Shown: in pieces, positions 50,691 to 58,057 of the stretch
Layout of the letters: the number at the start of each line of letters is the position of its first letter
Position numbering within the stretch: the stretch's first letter is position 1
Notes under the pieces: generated by a model
What the model was told of the DNA's origin: nothing
The model's input: only the letters and a program-made list of their open reading frames with translations
Database searches by the model: none
Program-made: the position numbers and the translations under genes
Source of the DNA: Brucella pseudintermedia
Lineage (GTDB): Bacteria > Pseudomonadota > Alphaproteobacteria > Rhizobiales > Rhizobiaceae
DNA: 64,000 bases
Direction of reading: 5' to 3'
NCBI RefSeq assembly: GCF_008932435.1
Contig: NZ_WBWE01000010.1
Location: forward strand, 62,001-126,000

Positions 50691-53364
50691 GTCGAAGGAT
50701 TTGATCGTCGTTGCCATGCCGCTTTACGGCCATGCGGCGCTGGCGCTCGAAGCACTGGAAACCATTCTCGCATCAGAGACGGTTTTCCGAACACAGATCG
50801 TGGTGTCGGTGGACGGAGATCCGCGCCGTGAAGTGTTCGACAGCCTGACGCTCTATGCGGCAGCCTATTCCAACATTCACGTCATCTTCGGCGAAAATGC
50901 CGGTCCCGGCGGTGCCCGCAATCGTGCCGTGGACTATATTCTCGAAGAAATGCCGGATGTGAAGGCGGTCTATTTCGTCGATGCCGACAACCGGGTGCAG
51001 CCGCACACCATCGACACGCTCTACCGTCAGCTATTGGCGTCGAATGCTGGCTGGGTCTATACCAATATCGACACTTTCTCCGTCAACTGGCGTGCGCATT
51101 ATGGCAATAGCTATTCACGTTTGATCCACTGCATCACCGACAATATCTGTGATACGGGGTCGATGATTTCCGCGGATGTTTTCCGCAGTGGCGTCCGTTT
51201 TGATGACGACCGGCAGAATGGTTTCGAGGACTGGGAGTTCTGGCTTTCGGCGATTGAAGCGGGGTTCGTCGGGACGCCTTGCCATGATACCGGCTTTGAA
51301 TATCGCCTGCGTGCGGAAAGCCGCTTCAAGGAGGCCAATCGCGACCGCTCCGGCTCGATCAGTTTCCTGCGCAAGCGACACAAGGCGCTGTTTCGACGCC
51401 CGACACTTGTGGGTTTCGAGCATGAAGAATGCCCGCGTTATGGCGTCATCCGCGCAGGCGAGGGGACGGTCAGCCTTTTCACCGACCTTAGCCTTGGCAC
51501 CACCGATCTCAAATTCGATGATGCGATCCGCGCATTCTGGGGCAGTGTTTCGGAGCCGGATAATTTCCATTTTCCACCGTTTCTCGCCTCGTCCAATACC
51601 GAGACGATGAAACTTCTGGCACGTTCGCGGTTGTTGCCGAATATCCTGTCACGGCTCGAGAAGCTGGCGGAACAAGCCAATATCGTCTTTGTGGAACTGA
51701 CCAATGTGGAAAACGAGCGGCGTATCGACACCGAAATCATGGCGTCGGGTACGCGGCAGCCGCAGGCCGATCTGATTTTCGTTTCGACCAGACTCATCAA
51801 GGAAATCATCGAAAACGATGCGCTGGACTGGTTCGCATCGTTGGGTACACAGCAATTGTGGCCCACATCGGCCCGAATGAAGGTGCGCTTCCCGTTTCCG
51901 CGCGTTCGCCAGCGCCGGGCCTTGTCGCGGCCTGAGCAGTCGATGCTCAATCTGGTGACATCGATTGCGACAAGCCCGCTCAAGCAGAGTGCAGCCACGC
52001 GCTGGACATGGCGTCCGCGTCGCCTGCCGGCCCTTTCCGAAATGTATCAGGTGCTGCGCAATGAACTTGGCGGCGGACCCGTTCTGCCGCTTGCGCATAA
52101 CCCCGCAAGGAAAAAGACTGCCGCCGTTCTGGTGCCGAACGCCTCTTTCGGCGGGGCTGAAAAGGTTGCCTATGCAGCCGGTCGTGAGTTGAAGAACCAA
52201 GGGTTTGAAACCCATCTATTCGTGCTTGGCAATGAACGCATGGACGTGCTCGATGAGTTCGACCAGTCCTTCGATTACTTGCATTTCTGGAAGGATGGCA
52301 TTCCCGCCTGGGGCGACACAAATCGCTTTCTCGGTCAGGACTTCATCACCGAGGACCATCCGCTGGACTGGAGTGTCCTGCGCGGCCAGCTTTCCGGTTT
52401 CGATCTTGTGGTGAACAACCACGTCATGGCGGCGCATCCCCTGATGGGTAAGCTGCATTCGGAAGGCACGCGCACCGCCTGCTATCTGCATGTAGTGGAT
52501 GAAACGGTCTTCCGCCGTCAGGCAGGCCAGCCCTATGCGGCGATTGCTTTCGAACACGCCTATGACGCTTTTCTCACTTGTTCGGAGCAATTGAAAATTT
52601 ATCTGCACAGCTTTGGTGTGCCGTATGAAAAAGTGTTTTCGGTGCCAAACGGGGCCAGTTTTTCAATCGATGCAAAACAGCGGGCGCAGATCTCCGCGGC
52701 GCGCAAGCAGGGCCGCAAGGGCGAACCGATGCGTATCCTTTATATGGGACGCCTCGACCGCCAAAAGGGTATCGACCGGTTGCACGATGCAATCGTCAAG
52801 CTGAAAGAGCAGGGCATTCCGTTCGAGGCGCAGGCTATCGGCGGCGAAATTCTTTCCGACGATCCGAGCGCATCCTGGATGACACGTTTGAAGGATGCCG
52901 GCGTTAAAGTCTCGCCGCCGGTCTTTGACGGCAGGGACATTGCCAACCATCTGGCCTGGGCCGATGTTCTCCTGATGCCGTCGCGCTGGGAAGGCGCGCC
53001 GCTGATGATCGCCGAAGCGCAGCAGCTTGGCTGCGTGCCGGTGGCAACAGCCGTCGGTGCTGTCGATGAGCTTATCAATCACGGACGCGATGGCATTCTC
53101 ATTCGCAATGGCAACGATGCGCAGATTGTCTCCGACATGACGCGCATTCTGACCATCCTTGCGCAGGATCGCGAAGCCCTGATGCGGACAGCCGAAGGCG
53201 CTCTCGCTTCCGCGGCTCACCGCACATGGAGCTCGGCTTTCTCCGAATTTACCGATTGGGCGAACGAAATAAGCCCCGTCTATCCGAAATCCCGGTCTTC
53301 CCAGCCGGACGTTGCAGACGATGCCAGCACGAACGCCGTTATCCCCGGTCGTGCAGTTGCCTGA
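50680..53364 (+). CDS. Two-domain glycosyltransferase (GT2 fused to GT4)
   Basis: The 894-aa protein joins two transferase folds. Residues 1-250 are GT2: LIVVAMPLYGHAALALEALE, NAGPGGARNRAVDYILEEMP, the DxD-type VYFVDADNRVQPHTID and FEDWEFWLSAIEAGF. Residues about 485-870 are GT4: LVPNASFGGAEKVAYAAGRE, YMGRLDRQKGIDRLHDAIVK and MPSRWEGAPLMIAEAQQLGC. Fusions of this kind can add two alternating sugars, which would suit a disaccharide repeat polymer such as galactoglucan. Polymerase function is inference. Pyruvyl transferase genes follow. Confidence 0.87.
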   Translation: MYDRSKDLIVVAMPLYGHAALALEALETILASETVFRTQIVVSVDGDPRREVFDSLTLYAAAYSNIHVIFGENAGPGGARNRAVDYILEEMPDVKAVYFVDADNRVQPHTIDTLYRQLLASNAGWVYTNIDTFSVNWRAHYGNSYSRLIHCITDNICDTGSMISADVFRSGVRFDDDRQNGFEDWEFWLSAIEAGFVGTPCHDTGFEYRLRAESRFKEANRDRSGSISFLRKRHKALFRRPTLVGFEHEECPRYGVIRAGEGTVSLFTDLSLGTTDLKFDDAIRAFWGSVSEPDNFHFPPFLASSNTETMKLLARSRLLPNILSRLEKLAEQANIVFVELTNVENERRIDTEIMASGTRQPQADLIFVSTRLIKEIIENDALDWFASLGTQQLWPTSARMKVRFPFPRVRQRRALSRPEQSMLNLVTSIATSPLKQSAATRWTWRPRRLPALSEMYQVLRNELGGGPVLPLAHNPARKKTAAVLVPNASFGGAEKVAYAAGRELKNQGFETHLFVLGNERMDVLDEFDQSFDYLHFWKDGIPAWGDTNRFLGQDFITEDHPLDWSVLRGQLSGFDLVVNNHVMAAHPLMGKLHSEGTRTACYLHVVDETVFRRQAGQPYAAIAFEHAYDAFLTCSEQLKIYLHSFGVPYEKVFSVPNGASFSIDAKQRAQISAARKQGRKGEPMRILYMGRLDRQKGIDRLHDAIVKLKEQGIPFEAQAIGGEILSDDPSASWMTRLKDAGVKVSPPVFDGRDIANHLAWADVLLMPSRWEGAPLMIAEAQQLGCVPVATAVGAVDELINHGRDGILIRNGNDAQIVSDMTRILTILAQDREALMRTAEGALASAAHRTWSSAFSEFTDWANEISPVYPKSRSSQPDVADDASTNAVIPGRAVA

Positions 53365-53385
53365 TTATACCAGAAAGGTCGACCT

Positions 53386-54579
53386 ATGAGCCGCCCAGCC
53401 AACCCAAGAATCCTCGTCACGGGCATTCCGAGCCATCTGACGCGCCTCATCCAGCGTGCGGATAAGGCGCAGGTCTATTATTCGGAAAAGCAGCGGGATT
53501 CCGAATCCAGAGATAATTTTATCCAAGAACTGAAGAACATCTCCAATACCGGCAATTATCTGATCGGCGAGGGCGCAATGACAGCGCTTCTGCCGACCGC
53601 CAAGCATATTCCATTCTGGCACCTCTATAATTGCGTCAACAATGGAACAGGTCTGGAGGAGATCAACAAGGAGTTCGATATCTGCGTCTTCACCTGCGCA
53701 AACCTTCTGCGCAAGGGCCTGTCGGCGGATGCGGAAGCGCTCGTTCTGTCAAAGCTCGATATGCCCGTCGTGATGCTGGGCATTGGTATCCAGAACCGTC
53801 CCGATATTGAAAGTGAGGATGGCCTGCCGGCGGGTACCAAAAAGCTTTTGGAAGTGCTGAAAAGCCGCGAACACTATTTTCTCACGCGGGGTGAAAACGC
53901 CGCCGGCTATTTGCGCGATCAGGGCTTTTCCTATGTCCGACCGGTCGGATGTCCATCGCTTTATTTCCGCCCGGACAATATGCGCAAGGCAATCAGTCGT
54001 CTGCCGGAGGTGAAGGTGGGCGAGGGCCGCACCGTGTTCACCGGCTATATGGGAGCGGAACTCGAAACCATCGGCGATATGAATGCGCTCGGTTCCGATG
54101 ACGGACGTTCAGCCTATGTGGTTCAGGATGAGCTCTTGCATTTCGACATGCAACTCGAATCCGATGCCAATGGCCGCGCCTATGATTCCACCACGGGCGA
54201 GCTGGTCGGGCCGCTGACCTACAAGGGGTCGGGCGATCTGAAAAAGAAGGTGAGTGTTCACGCCTTCCTCGATACCAATCAATGGCGGGCCTGGTGCTCG
54301 ACCATGGATTTTTCCTTCGGTCGCCGTTTCCATGGCAATGTCATCTCCATGCAGGCTGGCGTGCCGAGCCTGATGGTCGCTGTCGATGACCGCATGCGCG
54401 AGATGCTCAATTTTTCCGGATTGCCGAAGATCGATGCGCGCGATCTCAACGCCGCCAACGACAGGCGGGCTTTCGTCAGCGACCACATCGCTTCGATGAA
54501 CATTCCCGAAGTCATTGAAACTTACTCGGCGCGAGAACGCAATTTCCGGAGCGTGCTTTCAGAAATCGGCATCGGCTGA
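53386..54579 (+). CDS. Polysaccharide pyruvyl transferase family protein, first of a tandem pair
   Basis: The 397-aa protein contains TGNYLIGEGAMTALLPTAKH, LDMPVVMLGIGIQNRPDIES, HYFLTRGENAAGYLRDQGFS, YVRPVGCPSLYFRPDNMRKA and FSFGRRFHGNVISMQAGVPS, with the RFHG equivalent of the conserved RLHG. It is clearly paralogous to the next gene and only distantly related to the 32588 product. AAAGG precedes ATG 53386. It probably adds pyruvate ketals to the polymer; other sugar-modifying roles in this superfamily are possible. Confidence 0.85.
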   Translation: MSRPANPRILVTGIPSHLTRLIQRADKAQVYYSEKQRDSESRDNFIQELKNISNTGNYLIGEGAMTALLPTAKHIPFWHLYNCVNNGTGLEEINKEFDICVFTCANLLRKGLSADAEALVLSKLDMPVVMLGIGIQNRPDIESEDGLPAGTKKLLEVLKSREHYFLTRGENAAGYLRDQGFSYVRPVGCPSLYFRPDNMRKAISRLPEVKVGEGRTVFTGYMGAELETIGDMNALGSDDGRSAYVVQDELLHFDMQLESDANGRAYDSTTGELVGPLTYKGSGDLKKKVSVHAFLDTNQWRAWCSTMDFSFGRRFHGNVISMQAGVPSLMVAVDDRMREMLNFSGLPKIDARDLNAANDRRAFVSDHIASMNIPEVIETYSARERNFRSVLSEIGIG

Positions 54580-54629
54580 TCTCAGGCACTCTTTACCAGT
54601 TTCCTTAATTCCAGCGAAGATGGATCACC

Positions 54630-55805
54630 ATGCGCATAATGATCACCGGCATTCCGTCATATTTGATGCGGACCGTCGAAAGCGTTTCCGGGGCAAGAGT
54701 GAAGCATCGCCCCTATTTCGAGCCCATCCGCACCAAGAAGGATGTGATCGATCAGGTCAAGAAGATTGCCAATACCGGCAATTATCTCATCGGTGAGGGC
54801 GCGGCTAACGCGGTGCGCGGCCATGATGTGACCTACGTCCCGTTCTGGCATCTGGCCAACAGCCTCAATTCGCCGGATACCTATGCGGAGCTCAACGAGA
54901 GTTTCGATCTCTGCCTGTTCGCTTCCGCCAATCTTTTGCGTCCCGGCTATGCGGCCACGACGGAATCCTTCGTCTTTGAAAAGCTGGACATGCCGATCGT
55001 GATCATGGGCATCGGCATTCAGAAGAAGGAAAACCTGAAAGCGGAATTGCCGGAAGGGACACGCCGGTTTCTTGAAATCCTGCGCCGCAAGGAAAGCTTC
55101 TTCCTCACGCGCGGGCATTTCACCGAAGAGTTCCTGAAAGATGCGGGCATGAAATATGTCCGCCCGACCGGGTGTCCGTCACTCTATTATGCACCCGACC
55201 AGATGAAGCGCTCACTGACCCGTCTTGCCGATCCGACGCTGGCCGATGCGCAGAAAATCTCCTTCGGCGGTTATCTCGGCAGTGTTGCAGATACGATCGT
55301 CGATGCGCACGCGCTGCTCGAAAAGGACAGCGTTGCAAGCTACGTTATTCAGGACGAGGTGATCGTCTACAATATGAATATGGCGGGCGAAGATCATGCG
55401 GAAGCCTATGATCAGGCGGCAAGCCGCATCACCGCGCCCGTTGATTACAAACATATGGAAAAATGGCAGCGCAAGAACGAGTTACTCGTCTTTTTCGACA
55501 CGCATAAATGGCGTAGCTGGATCTCCAGTCAGGATTTCGGCCTGAGCCGCCGCTTCCATGGCACCATCATCGGCATGCAGTCGGGTATTCCGGGCCTGAT
55601 GATCGCCGTCGATGACCGCATGCGGGAAATGCTGGGCTTCGTCGGATTTCCGCATATCGAGGCAAGCGTCTGGAACCGCGAGCCGCAGAAAAAAGCTTAC
55701 CTGCGCGACTTCCTTTCCAAGATCGACGTACCCGCGGCCATCAACCGCTATTCGGAATGCGAGGCCAATTTTAACGGTGCGCTGAAAGATATCGGTATCC
55801 GATGA
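54630..55805 (+). CDS. Polysaccharide pyruvyl transferase family protein, second of the pair
   Basis: The 391-aa protein starts MRIMITGIPSYLMRTVESVS and repeats the motifs of its neighbour: TGNYLIGEGAANAVRGHDVT, LDMPIVIMGIGIQKKENLKA, FFLTRGHFTEEFLKDAGMKY, VRPTGCPSLYYAPDQMK and LSRRFHGTIIGMQSGIPGLM. The pair likely arose by tandem duplication. They may pyruvylate different sugars or positions. The stop overlaps the next start (ATGA). Confidence 0.85.
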   Translation: MRIMITGIPSYLMRTVESVSGARVKHRPYFEPIRTKKDVIDQVKKIANTGNYLIGEGAANAVRGHDVTYVPFWHLANSLNSPDTYAELNESFDLCLFASANLLRPGYAATTESFVFEKLDMPIVIMGIGIQKKENLKAELPEGTRRFLEILRRKESFFLTRGHFTEEFLKDAGMKYVRPTGCPSLYYAPDQMKRSLTRLADPTLADAQKISFGGYLGSVADTIVDAHALLEKDSVASYVIQDEVIVYNMNMAGEDHAEAYDQAASRITAPVDYKHMEKWQRKNELLVFFDTHKWRSWISSQDFGLSRRFHGTIIGMQSGIPGLMIAVDDRMREMLGFVGFPHIEASVWNREPQKKAYLRDFLSKIDVPAAINRYSECEANFNGALKDIGIR

Positions 55806-56908
55806 TGAAATTCCGCAAGAGCGTCGGGGGCAGGAAAGGGGCAATGGCAGTTTTGCTTGGCGCTGCCATGCTTGCCGTCGCGCCCAGTGGCGCTCTTGCC
55901 GACACGCGCTTTGGCGTCAATCGGGTCAATATGGCATGGCTCAAGCCCGCCGAGCGCGAGCAGATCTTCGATCAGATGGTGAAGAACGGCGTGGTGGCGG
56001 TTCGGCTGTCGCTCACACGTCCTCTTGATCAGAGTATTGATGCTGTGCGCCTTGCGCATGAGAAGGGCTTGGCTATCCTCCTCGAAATCTCGCTCAACAA
56101 TGCGGATTTTTATCCGGAGGGGACAAAGCCACGGTCCGGGCGCGGACGTATCTGGGACATGTATCGTCTGTCCGACATATCGCCGCAGCGGTTTCAGCAG
56201 GTGGTCGGGGACGCCTTGCAAAAGATCGATAAGCTGGGGGTGGCTCTGGTTGCGGTTGAACCCGGCAATGAGATCAACTGGGGCGCTTATAATGGCGATC
56301 TTGCCATTCTGCCCAAGGAGAAGATGAAGACCGCACGCTCTTTGGCCGAGATGGAGCAACTTCCTCTGGTCGAAAAAGGTGCGGAAAAATACATCGAACT
56401 TTTGCGCATCGCACGGGCGGAATTGGCGAAAACCAAGCACAGTGCCGAGGCAAAGGTCGTATCTGCGGGCCTGTCCGATATTCCCTTCATCGATGCGGAC
56501 CGGCGGGGAATAGATACCGTCGAACCTGCCGCCTTTACCGATCTTCTCAAGAAGTACGGATTGGATGAAGCTGCCGATGGCTACGGCATCCACATCTATC
56601 CCGGCAGCAGCGGCACGCGGGCTGCGCGCGCAAAGCATATCAGCAACGCGCTATCATTCTGCGGTGGTACCAAAGGCAAGCCATGCTGGATCACGGAATG
56701 GGGCTTTGCCAACACCTCGAAGGCCTGTCCGGCCAATGACAATAATCGCCAGCAACTGGTCGAGAAGGCGCGTGATCGCTTTCGGCAGATGATGGATAGC
56801 GGCCAGATCGCAGCCGCCTATTATTTTGATTGGGATGCAAGCACGTATGGTGTGTGGCGCTGCGGCGCGCTGACGCCAGCCGGTAAAGCTGCAACGGTGA
56901 CGCAATGA
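55802..56908 (+). CDS. Secreted glycoside-hydrolase-like TIM-barrel protein
   Basis: The 368-aa product has a signal peptide (GAMAVLLGAAMLAVAPSGAL, cleaved near ALA-DTR) and the layout of a clan A glycosidase. ALVAVEPGNEINWGAY carries an Asn-Glu acid/base motif near residue 160, and KPCWITEWGFANTSKAC carries the likely nucleophile Glu near residue 300. Nearby cysteines could form disulfides in the periplasm. It may trim or set the length of the exopolysaccharide. No GH family number can be fixed by eye. Start and stop overlap its neighbours, so it is cotranscribed with the transferases. Confidence 0.8.
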   Translation: MMKFRKSVGGRKGAMAVLLGAAMLAVAPSGALADTRFGVNRVNMAWLKPAEREQIFDQMVKNGVVAVRLSLTRPLDQSIDAVRLAHEKGLAILLEISLNNADFYPEGTKPRSGRGRIWDMYRLSDISPQRFQQVVGDALQKIDKLGVALVAVEPGNEINWGAYNGDLAILPKEKMKTARSLAEMEQLPLVEKGAEKYIELLRIARAELAKTKHSAEAKVVSAGLSDIPFIDADRRGIDTVEPAAFTDLLKKYGLDEAADGYGIHIYPGSSGTRAARAKHISNALSFCGGTKGKPCWITEWGFANTSKACPANDNNRQQLVEKARDRFRQMMDSGQIAAAYYFDWDASTYGVWRCGALTPAGKAATVTQ

Positions 56909-58053
56909 AATTCAAGACTGTAATCATTGGCGGTTCCAACACCGTCATGCTGCCGGGCTATCTGCCGACACTTCTGTCGACGATGGCGCGGCGCGGGGTG
57001 GAACTCGATATTGTCGCCGATCTTGCGGTCGGCGGCACGACGAGCGCGCTCGGTCTTTATCAGCTCAAGCAGTTTGAACAGCTCGAAGAGTGCGAGTTGC
57101 TGCTGATCGAATATGCGATCAATGATGCCTTTGTTTACGGCGATGAACGGCGTCCATTCCGTCATTGGGCGCGGCTTTACGAAGGGATCATTCGCTACGC
57201 GCTTGAACGCAATCCGAATTTGCGGATTGCGACACTTGTGTTCGGTGCGCGCAATGGTTCCTTTCTGAATTCCGTGCCTTCGATCGATGCGGGCATCAAC
57301 TATATTTCGCAATGGTATGGAACGATCTCGGTCGATGTCTCGCGAATGCTGATGCAGCAATATGGCCGCGATGTCGTGGGCAATCCGGCATTTTATCTCG
57401 ATCAGGGCCATTATGCGCGGCCCGTTTCGACAACCATCGTCGCGAACCTGATCGCCGATGTTCTCGAACCGGCCTTGTCGGTTCCGCACCGTCCCAAGGC
57501 GCTGCCATTCGCCATCGATCCCGACCATTTCGCCAATGCGCGAGCTTTGAGCGGCCAGCAATTGTGTAAGCGGCTCGGGCGCGTGCCTGTCCAATACAGC
57601 AATCGCCGTTTCTCGATTTCGGCGCTCGATCTTGGCTTGGACAAAATGCGCTTTGAGGTTGAGGGCGGTCAGCTTCTGGCGCTTGGCTATGTCTGCGATC
57701 CGCGTATCCCGCCGCTCGATGTGACAATGGGGGGAGAGGTGCATCGCGCTGCGATGATGAAGGGCGGCGTGCGCGATGGAACTTACAAATTCCTCGTTTC
57801 GATGCTGAGTTTCGAGTTTCTATATGATGCTAAGCTTTTGGAAGCGCGGGGGAATGTTGCGCTTACCCTGTCGGGTGCCGAAGAGGGCGTGGAACACAAG
57901 CTGCATGTTCCCAAGGACAGCGCGCAACATGAGGAACTGCCTGCGGAGCCGGTGCTTCCGATAACCGGCATCCTGTTTTCGGGCAATCTGAAAGTCATGT
58001 CGCTGGAGAAACAAGCAGCCGGAAACGCCATTCTGTCGGAAGCTGCCCAATAG
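56905..58053 (+). CDS. SGNH/GDSL hydrolase family protein, likely polysaccharide esterase
   Basis: The 382-aa protein shows the four SGNH blocks: VIIGGSNTVM (Ser), DLAVGGTTSALGLYQ (Gly), LIEYAINDAFVYGD (Asn) and FYLDQGHYARPVS (Asp and His). It lacks a signal peptide, so it would act in the cytoplasm or at the membrane face. After residue 240 a second domain of unknown type follows. Such enzymes remove or transfer acetyl or succinyl groups; EPS II is acetylated in S. meliloti. It is the last gene of the plus-strand operon. Confidence 0.82.
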   Translation: MKFKTVIIGGSNTVMLPGYLPTLLSTMARRGVELDIVADLAVGGTTSALGLYQLKQFEQLEECELLLIEYAINDAFVYGDERRPFRHWARLYEGIIRYALERNPNLRIATLVFGARNGSFLNSVPSIDAGINYISQWYGTISVDVSRMLMQQYGRDVVGNPAFYLDQGHYARPVSTTIVANLIADVLEPALSVPHRPKALPFAIDPDHFANARALSGQQLCKRLGRVPVQYSNRRFSISALDLGLDKMRFEVEGGQLLALGYVCDPRIPPLDVTMGGEVHRAAMMKGGVRDGTYKFLVSMLSFEFLYDAKLLEARGNVALTLSGAEEGVEHKLHVPKDSAQHEELPAEPVLPITGILFSGNLKVMSLEKQAAGNAILSEAAQ

Positions 58054-58057
58054 GCCG

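Noticed and set aside
32588-58053. Genomic island with integrase, tRNA target or transposase
   Set aside because: No integrase, tRNA, direct-repeat ends or insertion sequences were found at either side, so horizontal transfer cannot be shown from the sequence alone.
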